The translations under genes and the position numbers were made by a program. DNA of 64,000 nucleotides, taken from positions 62,001-126,000 of the forward strand of contig CAVUVQ010000034.1 in NCBI GenBank assembly GCA_963744875.1. The letters are read 5' to 3'. Every line of letters begins with the position of its first letter. Within the stretch, counting starts at the first letter, position 1. Of this stretch, positions 7,943-17,466 are shown piece by piece. The notes below the pieces were generated by a model. That model did not search any database and had not been told where the DNA came from. It was given only the letters and a program-made list of their open reading frames with translations. The stretch is from JACDAE01 sp963744875 (GTDB lineage: Bacteria > Chloroflexota > Ktedonobacteria > Ktedonobacterales > Ktedonobacteraceae).

Positions 7943-8721
7943 TTTACTCCTTTGTCATTTGTCCGAATTGTAATCGCGTTTGCCTAAATTATTGTCGCTG
8001 TATAAGCAGAGAAAAAGCGTAGTAGCGGCGATTTCTGTCACATTTCCTGTCGTGACATTGTTCATCGTCATTTTCGCTTTTACTCAGCTGTTCAAACAGG
8101 CTTTTTCAAGGGTCGGCGACATTTTATGACGGCAAAAACGAAGCCTGTCTAGAAGCACTCTCAGAGAACGATGCGACAGCAAGTATGGTCGAAATCAATC
8201 GTTTCGCGTCTCGATAACTCTGCCGCCGAATGCTGCAATATAACCAAATGGAGACACGACAATTTATGTGGCGCGACTCTTCAAGTGCGGTAGGTCGTCG
8301 TTTCGCTTCTAAAGCTCCGTTACTGGTTGCTTGACGACTTTAATCATGGCGCAAAAGCGACCGGAATTAAGACGGACAACATCCTTTCTCTTTCATAAGC
8401 GGAAATAGAAACTTTTTCCTGCTTATGCTATCGGTTCACGTTCGTTTCGATATGTTTCTGTCGCTCTTGACATCACCGTCACAAAGCGACCACTTGCCCC
8501 ATTCTAGTGTCTGAAACTTCTCCTTTCTGGCGCAGAAGAGAAGGGTGCTTCGCTGTATGCACCGTTCGCTTTGGACTACCAATTTGGGGTATTCTCCACA
8601 GAGGAGGCAGTTTTTCTTGTCATTCCCGTTTTAAGTATAGAGAACCAGATGTGACAAATCCTGTCACATTGTGGTACAAAACGAACGGTTTCTGATCTGT
8701 TCCAACAAGGAGGCGATAGAC
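7943..8721. other. Gene-free stretch with palindromic operators
   Basis: No credible gene in 780 bases. It separates the lectin pseudogene from the XRE-NB-ARC gene and should hold the latter's control region. Two pairs of the same 6-mer stand out: TGTCAC-N10-GTGACA (8036-8057) and GTGACA-N5-TGTCAC (8651-8667). Confidence 0.5.
8651..8667. promoter_or_regulatory. Candidate operator upstream of the XRE-NB-ARC gene
   Basis: GTGACA-AATCC-TGTCAC, a perfect inverted repeat 54 bases before the start at 8722. The same 6-mers recur in opposite arrangement at 8036-8057. Binding by the XRE domain encoded just downstream is inference. Confidence 0.4.
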
Positions 8722-11493
8722 ATGACAATGAGTGATGACGACTTCTCCTTTGGAGCCTTGCTCCAAACCTTTCGCAAGCGCAGGCACCTCACACAGCAAA
8801 GGCTTGCTGAGTCCCTCGAGGTTCATCGTCGGACGCTCATGCGTTGGGAGCAGGGAGACTATCTTCCCGAAAGCAAAGCGATGGTTTTAGAACTGGCTCG
8901 GCATCTGAAGCTGAGTGATCAGGAAACACGTCACTCCTCGAAGCCAGTCTGACTGCTCTTTCCCCTTATTGGTTCATTCCCTTCTCACGCAACCTGTATT
9001 TTACTGGACGTGAGGAGATTCTGGAGGCACTGCACACCCAGCTTGGCGTTGATCACACCGTTGCGCTCACCCAATCCGCGGCGCTTCATGGACTAGGTGG
9101 AGTGGGCAAGACACAGATTGCGTTGGAATATGCCTATCGGTACGCACTGGAGTACAGCGCCGTCTTCTGGATTGGGGCCAAGTACGACGAGCAGATCATC
9201 GCTAGCTTGTTGCACATTGCCGAGACGCTCCAGCTCCAGGAACGAGAGGACAAAGATCAGCAACGCGTCATCGCCGCCGTGCAGCGCTGGCTGCGTGCGC
9301 ATGGACAATGGCTTTTGATTTGGGATAACGTAGAAGATCTGGCCTTCCTCGATCACTTTCTGCCTGCTCATCGCTCCGGCGCGATCTTGCTTACGACCCG
9401 CCGCCAGATATCCGGCACATTTGCACACGGTCTGGACCTGTTGCCAATGGAACACGAGGAAGGCATGCTGTTCCTGTTGCGCCGGGCCAAATTGCTGAAA
9501 CCAGAGGCGACCAGCGAGCAAATGTGCCTGTTTGCCACATCCACATCTGCTCACTATACTGCCGCAGTGGAACTGGTGAAAGCCGTAGGAGGATTGCCTC
9601 TCGCTCTGGATCAGGCGGGAGCCTATCTGGAAGCTACACAGTGCGGTCTATCAGCCTACCTGGAGTTGTTCCGCACCCAGCGTGCTCCGCTGCTCGCGAG
9701 CCGAGGCGATGGAGCGCGTGAGCATCCGGTTTCTGTTTCCACAACCTTCCAGCTGGCTATCGCTACTACGGAGAAGCTGTATCCAGCGCTGGGAGATCTC
9801 CTGCGTGTTTGCGCTTTCTTGCAAGCCGATGCCATTCCCGAAGAACTCTTTCTCCAGGGGAGCACGTATCTGGGAGTCGAGCTTGTGAACAGCACCAACT
9901 CTGAGATGGCATGGAATCACCTGATGGCCTGCGCTTGTGGCTACTCACTGCTGGCCCGGCAACCCGAGCACCAGACCGTCTCCCTCCATCGCCTAGTGCA
10001 AGCGGTGCTGTTGGACGCAATGACAGAGACCGAGCGGCAGATATGGAAGAGGCGCGTTATCGAAGCACTTGACGCGGTATTTCCCGAACCATCGAAGAAC
10101 ACAACATCTGTTGCCTGGAAACGATGCGAGCGCTTGCTCCCACATGTGCTGCTGAGTTCGCATCAGACTGGAGAACCTTCAGAAATCGCTTGCTTGCGCC
10201 TCTCTCGACTACAAAGCGGCCTTCTATCTGTATCAACGTGGTCAGTACACCGAAGCCGAGCCGCTTTTTCAGCGTGCCTTACGTATTCGGGAACAGGTGC
10301 TGGGTCCTGATCATCCCGAGGTGGCTGCCTCGCTCAACCGACTCGCTCTCCTCTTCACAAGTCAAGGGCGATATGCTGAGGCTGAGCCACTCTTTCAGCG
10401 TGCGTTGCAAATCTGGAAGCAGGCATTCGGTCCTGAGCACCCCGAGACGGCTGTCGCACTCAACAATCTCGCTCTCCTCCATCTGAAAGAGGGGCAGTAC
10501 ACGGAAGCCGAAGTGCTCTTTCAACGGGCCTTACAAATCTGGGAGCAGGAGCTGGGTCCTGAGCACGCCAAAGTAGCCGCCGCGCTCTACAATCTGGGAG
10601 ATCTCTCCTTGGTCCAGGGCAACTATGGAGCAGCCAAGCCACTTTTTCAGCGTGCCTTGCAGATCTGGGAACAGGTATGGGGGCCAGATGATACCGATGT
10701 GGCCTATGTCCTCGAGGGATTGGCGAACCTTTCCAGCGAGACAGGCAACTATGAAGCAGCCGAGGCCTTCTTTCGACGAGCCCTGAGCATCAGAGAGCGA
10801 TGGCTCGGATCGGAACATCCGGGGGTCGCTAGTTTGCTTCACGGGCTAGGCACTCTCTCCCTCAAACAGGAACAGGTTGAGCAAGCAGAACAGTTCTATC
10901 AGCAAGCACTTGCGATCCGCGAACGATGTCTGGGGCGCTCTCATAGAGAAACAGCACAAACGCTCCATGATCTTGCCTTGCTCCGTCAGAAGCAAGGCAA
11001 GCGGAGCGAGGCGATCTCCCTCGTCAACCGCGCTCTGAAAATCCGCTCGCAGATCCTGGGAGATATTCATCCTCACACGATGGCTTCACGAGAGGTGTCT
11101 GTCCACCTGACTCAAGAACAGGCAGATACGGGAGGAGAAGCAGCATCTCACCATAGCCCGGAAGCACTTCCCGCTCCAGGCAAAAACGAGCGGCATGCGG
11201 AAGGGGCCTCGCCCTCTTTCCACCACGCAATCTCTCCGACTCCTTCCGATGATGATCTTTTCCAGGTGTTTCTTGATACTTGCTGTGAACTCCATCCCCG
11301 CGCCTGGTGCCATTCTGCTGACCTCTGGGAAGCCTATCAACAATGGATAGCAGAACAGCACGAACGTTACTCCCTCTCCCGAGGAGCCTTTATCGCCCAG
11401 TTGAAAGTGCACGGCTGTCGTGCTGACCGGACGAAAACGGCGAGGATCTGGCGCGGGATTGCTCTTGTCAGCAAGCATGGTGACGGAGGGTGA
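8722..11493 (+). pseudogene. XRE-NB-ARC-TPR (STAND) regulator with primase-like C-terminal wHTH, frameshifted
   Basis: The start at 8722 follows AGGAGG. Part 1 is an XRE-type HTH (FRKRRHLTQQRLAESLEVHR). Near 8934 the frame changes and continues as NB-ARC: P-loop LHGLGGVGKTQIALEYAY, Walker B QWLLIWDNVEDL, sensor GAILLTTRR. Near 10200 it changes again into about seven 42-residue TPRs (GPDHPEVAASLNRLALLF type, about 10215-11080). After a linker, the last 80 residues (DLWEAYQQWIAEQHE... GAFIAQLKVHGC... RIWRGIAL) resemble the C-terminal winged helix of P4-type phage primases. The gene is about 920 codons. With two frameshifts it is probably inactive unless the breaks are sequence errors. Confidence 0.75.
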
Positions 11494-11960
11494 CGGGGTG
11501 TGACACCAAGGCTCACTGGTCGTTCAGAAGTATCAGTAAGCAGTTGGAAAAATCAGCCATTCCCTGTGTCTCGAAATCGTCCGTTTTCTGAGACAACTTG
11601 GCCTGTTTTTTCAAGCGATTGCATGCTACTTCTGCATGCATAGAATTTTTATTGAAATTTCCTTGATAAATCTCAAAACTCATCCCACAATCAAAATCTC
11701 AAAACCCTCGATTTTCATGAGTAAGTGAGACAAATAGAGAGATGTATGGACTCCATTTCTCTCTGACACAAAAGGTTCTCATCACTTGGTCCCTTTTCCC
11801 CTCCCATTTCCCCACAAACCTGAGTATACTCAAAAACACAAGACAATCAAACGATGATAAAAGACAAGGAAAGACTGGCATACAGCACAAAGTATTTCTT
11901 TGATCATAGTCATACCTATGTCCCGACGAGCATATGTCTAGCTTTAAAAGGAGATACCTT
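11494..11960. other. Intergenic region before the integrative element
   Basis: No credible gene. AT-rich near 11600-11860. A short palindrome GCATGC-TACTTCT-GCATGC lies at about 11624-11642. I saw no copy of the tRNA-Thr anticodon-arm sequence here that would mark the left end of the element. Confidence 0.4.
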
Positions 11961-12918
11961 ATGGCACGCAGTCGCAGCATTCCCACCCAACTATTCTGGG
12001 ATCCAGCATTTTCGCTCCTCGACAGCGACACCCAGATTATTTTGCTTGGACTCACCCTCATCGCCGACGATGAAGGACGAGGATTAGCACAAACTCGCTT
12101 TCTGGTCCGCCAGTTTGATAAAGATGCTACCCTGGTTGAACAGGCATTGACCACCTTAACCGAAACAGGCTTTCTTGCATGTTACCAGATCGACAACCAA
12201 CGATATTATCAGCATCTGCATTGGCAGGAATGGGAAACACTCAGTAAACCCACCCCATCGCGCTATCCTGCACCACCTCATCATGAAAATTCTGCACCAT
12301 CTGAAATTCCCCAGGAAAATTCTAAAAAGCCCAGGGAAACCCCACCTGAAGAGGAAGGTGAAGAGAAGAAAATCTGAAGGAAGAACAGAACAAAGAAGGT
12401 GAAGATGAGCCTGTGAAACTCAGGATCGTGCCCTTCCCTCCAACCACCCACACCGACGGCGGCACCGATCCGCTTTCTTCTCAACTAGCAAATTGTTGAA
12501 GCTACCAGCCAGATCGCTCAAATTCTGCGTCTCGACGTTTCCCCTGCACTCACGCGGATCGTCGAGGAATATCGGACTGGATACGACAATCTCACTCTAT
12601 GGTGAGGCCGATGCGGCTCGTGAGTGGATTGAAAACCCACGACGCAACCGAACCGGACAAACAATGACCCCAGCATTCTTCCGGCGCTGGCTCAAGCGAG
12701 AACGCGAAGAGGTACTCTCACGTCAGGCACAACGCTTGCAGGCAACAGGCACGACGGGAAGAGCGTTCCCCTCTTCCTCAGCGCATCAAGAGACTCATGG
12801 CGTAACAAACACGACATCCGTCTCCGATCCCTACCAGGAGTATATCGAGCGTCGTGAGCGTGAGGTTCTCGAACAACTCTCGGCTCATCAATCAGCAGCA
12901 GAGGAGATTGTCGTATGA
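11961..12918 (+). pseudogene. Replication-initiator-like protein, frameshifted
   Basis: ATG at 11961 follows GGAGATACCTT. The N-terminal 110 residues (RSIPTQLFWDPAFSLLDSDT... FLVRQFDKDATLVEQALTTL, FLACYQIDNQRYYQHLHWQ) resemble N-terminal domains of phage or plasmid replication proteins of the DnaD-like type. A polar linker follows, then an Arg/Glu-rich C-terminal part (ATSQIAQILRLD..., TPAFFRRWLKREREEVLSRQ). Coding passes through changed frames near 12370, 12490 and 12590. The last stop overlaps the ATG of the DnaC-like gene (ATGA), a coupling typical of initiator-loader pairs. Confidence 0.6.
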
Positions 12919-13698
12919 AACATCTCCTGGCCGAAGAAACCATTTCACAGGGAGCACGACGGAGCAAAAATCCTGCCGATCACTTCTGGCAGTGCCCTAT
13001 CTGTGGGAATGTGCCTCCATTGCTCCTTCCGACAGGGTGGTATGTCAGGCGACCATGTGCTTGCCAGCGACGCATCTGGCATGAGCAGGAACAACGCCAG
13101 CTTCCTCGTACCCTGGATGAGGCATTGCGCCTGGCACAACGGGAACAGACCTACATCTGGCTTGGACGCGAATGGGCTGAATGAGGGATTGCAGCAGCAG
13201 ACATTTGCAACCTTTGATCGTGCGCGACAACCGAAGGCATTTGATCTGGCATCCCAGTTTCTGCATCATCCCAACGGTGTCCTTGCCCTCTATGGCTCCT
13301 ATGGTCTGGGGAAGACGCATTTGTTGGCGGCTCTCGCCAATGCATACGGTGCTGCCGGGAATTGTTGTCTGTTTGCATCGGCGGTTACTCTCTTCGATGT
13401 CATTCAGCAACGCATCAGTCACGATGAAGACTATTCCGGATTGCTCAGGAGGGCGATCTCGACACCGCTCCTGCTGCTGGATGATGTGGACAAACCCAAA
13501 CCCAGCGAATTTCGCCAGGAGATGTATTACCAGATCATCGATGGGCGCTGTAAGGCTGGCCGTCCCCTGGTTCTTTCGTTCAATTGTGCGCTCATGGAAG
13601 TGGGACGCTGGATCGGGGGAGCTGCACGATCACGATTGTTTGTTGGATTCACTCCTGTCCACCTGACGGGAGATGATTATCGCATGAGCATGCATTGA
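12915..13698 (+). pseudogene. DnaC/IstB-like helicase loader, frameshifted
   Basis: The first frame encodes a Cys-containing N-terminal domain (CPICGNVPPLLL ... CACQRRIWHEQEQ) typical of DnaC-type loaders. Near 13178 coding shifts frame and continues as the AAA+ domain: QQTFATFDRARQPKAF, Walker A YGSYGLGKTHLLAALA, Walker B LLLLDDVDK, then MYYQIIDGRCKAGRPLVLSF with the sensor region. Function would be loading the replicative helicase at the element's origin. A single frame change separates the two domains. Confidence 0.75.
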
Positions 13699-13718
13699 GC
13701 TGCTCGAAAGGAGTTTCT

Positions 13719-13955
13719 ATGGAAGATCTCATAGAGGATATAAAAACGGTACCATCATCGACATTGACCTACACCATTCTCGAAGCGGCCAATGTGCTTC
13801 GTCTCAGCCGAGCAAAGGTCTATCAATTGATCGAGCGTGAGGGATTGCCGACCGTCCATTTTGGACGAGCGGTACGTGTCCCGGTCGATTTACTGCAAGA
13901 TTGGCTCAGGGAGCGTATCCAGAAAGACGCGCTGCCAGAACCCAATCAGTTCTGA
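13719..13955 (+). CDS. Excisionase-type helix-turn-helix protein
   Basis: 78 aa from the ATG at 13719, preceded by AAAGGAG. Residues 15-67 form the MerR/Xis-like DNA-binding domain (YTILEAANVLRLSRAKVYQL... GLPTVHFGRAVRVPVDLLQDW), the type annotated as excisionase or HTH_17 family. It is one of two intact genes in the element and probably works with the integrase at 16004, as an excision factor or regulator of transfer genes. Confidence 0.8.
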   Translation: MEDLIEDIKTVPSSTLTYTILEAANVLRLSRAKVYQLIEREGLPTVHFGRAVRVPVDLLQDWLRERIQKDALPEPNQF

Positions 13956-13974
13956 AGGATGAGATTACAACATA

Positions 13975-15054
13975 GTGATGATGGAGCGAATGATGAAGCA
14001 CCTGCGCACTTTTGCCGCACTGGGATGGTATGAGGAAACCATCACGTTTCTGTTCACCTTTACCGCCAAAACGTCAGAAGTGCTCTTAGCGGCTGGCCTG
14101 GTCGTGAGTACGGCAAACTTTCTGACCGACGGCACGGTGATGGGTCAGAACGACCAACTGGCGACAGCGTGGGCATGGGCGCAAGCATTTGCCATTGATA
14201 GTGGTCTGGGGATCACCTTCTTTTCCGTCTTTACCTGCCTCAAGCAGCGTGATTGGCTCAAAGCAACGCTCTATGGGTTGCTCACGCTCTTGCTGGCAGT
14301 CGTAGCAGGCACCATTACCAATATTGACACCTTCAGCCACGCGCTCCACACATCCATCGCCAGCGCCACGGCCCAGGTCGGACTGGATCTCAAGGTGCTG
14401 ACAACATTGCGTGCGATTGCGGTGGTTGGTTTTGTGATGATGAGTCGGTTGAAGCAGGTTTCGTTTAAAGAGCTTTATGCATCAGAGCCATCTGACAAAA
14501 TGGAGCCAGGATCAGGGCATCAGGACCAGTGAGCACCTGCACATCAAACAGAAATGGAGCTGAAGCCAGGATCGCAAGAGCCATCATTTCTTGATGAACT
14601 GGCACCATTGGGAGGAACATCTCTTTCAATGACGGAACTGGCCCACCTGCTCCAAATACTGGTGCAGCAACATGGAACCACAATCAGCGAAGAACAACAC
14701 ACGCTGCTCTCAGTGGCGCAAGTTGCCGAAACTGGCACTCAATCAATGAGATGAGAGCCACCCAAGAGCCAGTTGTGCCAGAGCCAGAGCCACCAGGATT
14801 GGCAGAAGAAACCCTGGAAGAGCGTGAGGCAGAGAATCGAACGCGCCTATCTGGAACTCAAAGCGGAGGGGAAACGGATCTCGGGTCGTTCCCTTGCGGC
14901 TCGTGCACATATTCATCGCTCCACCTGCAATCAGTGGCTGGAAAACTATCAGCAAAGAACAGGATTGGAGCGCCAGAGCCAGAAGATGATGAACAAGGTG
15001 GCGCAGAAGCGCCACTCGCCTGAGAGGAGAATATATGGAGACACTCAATTCTAG
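13975..15054 (+). pseudogene. Membrane protein with C-terminal HTH, two in-frame TGA stops
   Basis: One reading frame runs from 13975 to 15054, interrupted only by TGA at 14530-14532 and 14752-14754. The first 150 residues contain four probable membrane segments (VLLAAGLVVSTANFL; FAIDSGLGITFFSVF; LYGLLTLLLAVVAGTI; a weaker one before MMSRLKQ). After a polar stretch the frame ends in a likely HTH (RIERAYLELKAEGKRISG... AARAHIHRSTCNQWLENYQQ). The layout recalls DUF2637/Spd-type membrane proteins of actinobacterial conjugative elements, a comparison made by eye. The start is uncertain: GTG 13975, ATG 13978 or ATG 13990-13993. If the stops are real, only the membrane part is made. Confidence 0.55.
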
Positions 15055-15740
15055 CGAGGAGAATGCGTCTGCTCCTCGAACAATATGCAGAGCGAATGGC
15101 GCTCTCGGTTATGCGCGGTGCCAATTTTACGCAGTGCTTGAAAATCAATGGACTGGCACCGTCAATTACCGTCGTGACGCCAAAGAGCCAGCATCTCACC
15201 TTACATGGACGCGATCTTTCCAATGAGCGGACCTGGAAGAAGTTTTTGTTGACGCAGGGCCAGTCACTGGATCTGTGCCACCTGGTAGGAGTAGTGGAGC
15301 AACTGGCGCTCCGATATCGTATCTGGCTCCTGACCTGGCTATACCCAACGCTATCAGGCCGATCTCGACACAGGACGAACGGGAGTGGTTTGAGCAGGTT
15401 ACATAATTGGTTGTCGCGCGCAAAATCATGGAGCGCAAGTATGAAGCGTTTCTCTATGAACAACGCGAGACCTTTGCCGATCTCTGGGTTGCTGGAGGAG
15501 ATGACCGTACTCATGCGCATCAATATGATGACCAATGAGATCGCCAGTGCACTCTATCGTCTCGTCAAGCAACCTGGGATGGCGCAACATTTCATCGAGC
15601 ACCTTTATGAAACTCATGCTGCACATCTGGAGAAACGGCCGAAGCAACCACGAATGCAACTTGCGCCACTCTCGCCCGAAACAGAATTGCCGTTAGCATT
15701 TCTTCTCAAGGGGAAAGGAGAGAATGGCATTGCCTATTAG
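15035..15740 (+). pseudogene. Element protein of unknown function, with stops
   Basis: A start at 15035 (METLNSSEENA) follows GAGAGGAGA. That frame meets TGA at 15224, TAA near 15397 and TGA near 15528, but reads like protein between them (STQDEREWFEQVT, then LVVARKIMERKYEAFLYEQR and ETFADLWVAGGDDR). Another frame continues as MTNEIASALYRLVKQPGMAQ. An earlier frame from 15063 also looks partly real. The clearest conclusion is one decayed gene of about 230 codons. No family recognised. Confidence 0.4.
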
Positions 15741-15751
15741 TAGTACTTTTG

Positions 15752-15780
15752 TTCACATTATGTCATGTCTATGCTATGAT
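15752..15780 (+). promoter_or_regulatory. Promoter of the integrase
   Basis: TTCACA (15752-15757), 17-base spacer, TATGAT (15775-15780): five of six consensus bases in each box. It precedes the integrase start by about 220 bases and leaves a long untranslated leader. Confidence 0.6.
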
Positions 15781-16003
15781 ACGAACTATACTCCCGCTGG
15801 TCAGGTCTCTATCACAGCATCTATACAAGCGATGAGAAGGAATGCTTCGATAGTCTGGCTGGGGAAGTATCGCATGGAGAAAGATGAGAGAAGACGAAGA
15901 AACCATTCACAACTGCTTTAAAGGACCAATGCCTGTTTTGTTGATTTTTCAAAGCAACAGAAATAGCAAAGGCTGCATGAAAGAAAGGAAAGCTGTAATC
16001 GCT

Positions 16004-17203
16004 ATGGGTAAGCGAGCAAACAGTGAAGGTAGCGTCTATCAGAGAAAAGATGGACGCTGGGTTGCTTCGATCTCTCTCGAAAATGGAAAACGGAAAACGA
16101 TATACAGTAAGACACAACGGGAAGCACTCAAGGAAGTTCAGCGTGCAAATCACGCAAAGGACCAGGGTATAATCCTGCCCTCGGCGGATCAAACACTGGG
16201 AGTTTTTCTGAAGACATGGTTGGAGGATACAGCTCAACTCAATCTTCGCGAACGCACCTATATTCGTTATCGAGAATTGATGAATTTGCATGTTATTCCA
16301 ACGCTGGGGAATGTCAAGCTGCAGAAGCTCTCTCCCCAGCAACTTCAAAAGCTGTACAAAACAAAGCTTGATGAGGGGTATGCTCCTCAAACGGTGAAAC
16401 ACATCCATCGCGTACTTCACCGTGCTTTGAACGTCGCACTACGTTGGGGTCTCGTCGGACGCAACGTGTGTGATGCAGTCGATCCGCCGCGTGTTCCGAA
16501 GAAGGAGATGGCTGTACTCAATGTGGAACAGGCCTTGCAGTTTCTGGCAGCGGTCAAAGACGATCCGCTGGAAGCACTCTATGTGCTTGCACTGACATCT
16601 GGACTCCGCGAAGGTGAACTTATAGGCATTCAATGGCATGATCTAGACCTTGTCAAAGGCAAGCTACAGGTACGACGAACGGTTGCCTATGTTCCTAAAA
16701 AAGGGTTGGCGATATCGGAACCGAAAACGGCGAAGAGTCGAAGAAGTGTCCATCTGACAGTCCTGGCGATTGAGGCTCTCAAACGGCATCGCATTCGCCA
16801 GAATGAAGTACGATTGGCTGCCGGATCGCCGTGGGCTGGTGAAGATTGGGTCTTTTGTAACTCTGTAGGTAATCCAATTAATGGGAGCAATTTGCTGCAA
16901 CGCTCTTTTCATCCACTTCTGGCAAGGGCTGGATTGCCTGCTATCAGGTTCCATGATCTGCGTCACTCAAGCGCGACATTGCTGCTTTCGCTTGGTGTTC
17001 ATCCTAAGATTGTGTCGGAAATTTTGGGCCATTCTCAGGTGTCACTGACACTTGACACCTACTCACATGTGCTTCCGTCGCTTCAAGAAGAGGCGTTCAG
17101 TCGTCTCAATACGTTGCTTACGGAGCAGACAAATCCCGTTGCTGTCACGGTTGCTGTCAATGGGGATTTGGGTAAGAAGGTTAAAAGAACAAACCCGCTC
17201 TAG
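16004..17203 (+). CDS. Tyrosine recombinase / integrase
   Basis: 399 aa from the ATG at 16004 (MGKRANSEGSVYQRKDGRW, the usual start of this family); in-frame ATGs at 15977 and further upstream are possible. An AP2-like arm-binding domain covers 1-55 and a SAM-like core-binding domain about 60-155. The catalytic domain shows all active-site motifs: Arg in TSGLREGEL, Lys in EPKTAKSRR, HDLRHS, LGHSQ and the Tyr in DTYSHV. The gene is intact, unlike its neighbours. Its stop lies inside a terminator hairpin and 16 bases from tRNA-Thr, which fits a tRNA-targeted integrase. Confidence 0.92.
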   Translation: MGKRANSEGSVYQRKDGRWVASISLENGKRKTIYSKTQREALKEVQRANHAKDQGIILPSADQTLGVFLKTWLEDTAQLNLRERTYIRYRELMNLHVIPTLGNVKLQKLSPQQLQKLYKTKLDEGYAPQTVKHIHRVLHRALNVALRWGLVGRNVCDAVDPPRVPKKEMAVLNVEQALQFLAAVKDDPLEALYVLALTSGLREGELIGIQWHDLDLVKGKLQVRRTVAYVPKKGLAISEPKTAKSRRSVHLTVLAIEALKRHRIRQNEVRLAAGSPWAGEDWVFCNSVGNPINGSNLLQRSFHPLLARAGLPAIRFHDLRHSSATLLLSLGVHPKIVSEILGHSQVSLTLDTYSHVLPSLQEEAFSRLNTLLTEQTNPVAVTVAVNGDLGKKVKRTNPL

Positions 17204-17213
17204 AAGCGGGTTT
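17191..17213. terminator. Bidirectional terminator between integrase and tRNA-Thr
   Basis: AAACCCGCT (17191-17199) pairs perfectly with AGCGGGTTT (17205-17213), 5-base loop. The integrase stop codon (17201-17203) lies in the loop. On the minus strand a T-rich run follows, so it would also end tRNA-Thr transcription. Confidence 0.8.
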
Positions 17214-17219
17214 AAAGGG

Positions 17220-17291
17220 AGCCGATGGTCGGACTCGAACCGACGACCAGCGGTTTACAAAACCGCTGCTCTACCACTGAGCTACATCGGC
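17220..17291 (-). tRNA. tRNA-Thr (anticodon TGT)
   Basis: 72-nt cloverleaf on the minus strand. Acceptor GCCGATG pairs with CATCGGC (7 bp), discriminator T. D-arm contains AGCTCAGTGGTAGAGC; anticodon stem GCGGT/ACCGC with loop TTTGTAA gives anticodon TGT; T-arm has GGTTCGAGTCC. CCA is not encoded. It is flanked by the integrative element, and its anticodon arm is duplicated in inverted orientation at 17320-17343. Confidence 0.95.
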
Positions 17292-17319
17292 TTAGAAGAC
17301 GTGTTACTTTTCACCAGAA

Positions 17320-17343
17320 CAGCAGTTTTGTAAACCGCTGGTC
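17320..17343 (+). repeat. Inverted 24-nt copy of the tRNA-Thr anticodon arm (attachment-site remnant?)
   Basis: Bases 17320-17343 (CAGCAGTTTTGTAAACCGCT then GGTC) equal the tRNA sense strand over the anticodon arm with one mismatch in 24; the tRNA copy is at 17245-17268 on the other strand. Integrases often recombine in this part of a tRNA. A normal attachment pair would be direct, so the inverted arrangement is unusual. Confidence 0.5.
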
Positions 17344-17437
17344 TTTGACCTTGTAACCATTACCTACGTATAATAACAGAAGACCATAGCTCTGTCAATC
17401 CTTCAGAAAAGGATACAATATCGGCGTTCTATAGTGC

Positions 17438-17466
17438 TTGACAACATCCGACGCAACTGCTATCAT
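17438..17466 (+). promoter_or_regulatory. Promoter of rplU-rpmA
   Basis: Perfect TTGACA (17438-17443), 17-base spacer, TATCAT (17461-17466). Transcription should start near 17473, leaving a leader of about 280 bases before rplU. Confidence 0.8.

Larger units (their letters stand above)
11961..17203 (+). mobile_element. Degenerate integrative element next to tRNA-Thr
   Basis: Gene order is replication-initiator-like, DnaC/IstB-like loader, excisionase-type HTH, membrane/HTH protein, unknown, tyrosine integrase, all on the plus strand with the integrase stop 16 bases from tRNA-Thr. This is the layout of a small integrative plasmid or AICE-like element with its integrase at the tRNA end. All genes but the excisionase and integrase carry frameshifts or stops. 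The left end is not defined; the right end is set by the tRNA. Confidence 0.6.

Noticed and set aside
10215..11080. Tandem 126-base repeats as a possible repeat array
   Set aside because: They encode the TPR units of the STAND protein and need no separate explanation.
14858..15535. 225-codon minus-strand frame
   Set aside because: Antisense to the element's genes, Cys/Ser/Arg-rich shadow composition and no RBS; plus-strand HTH segment in the same place is clearly protein-like.
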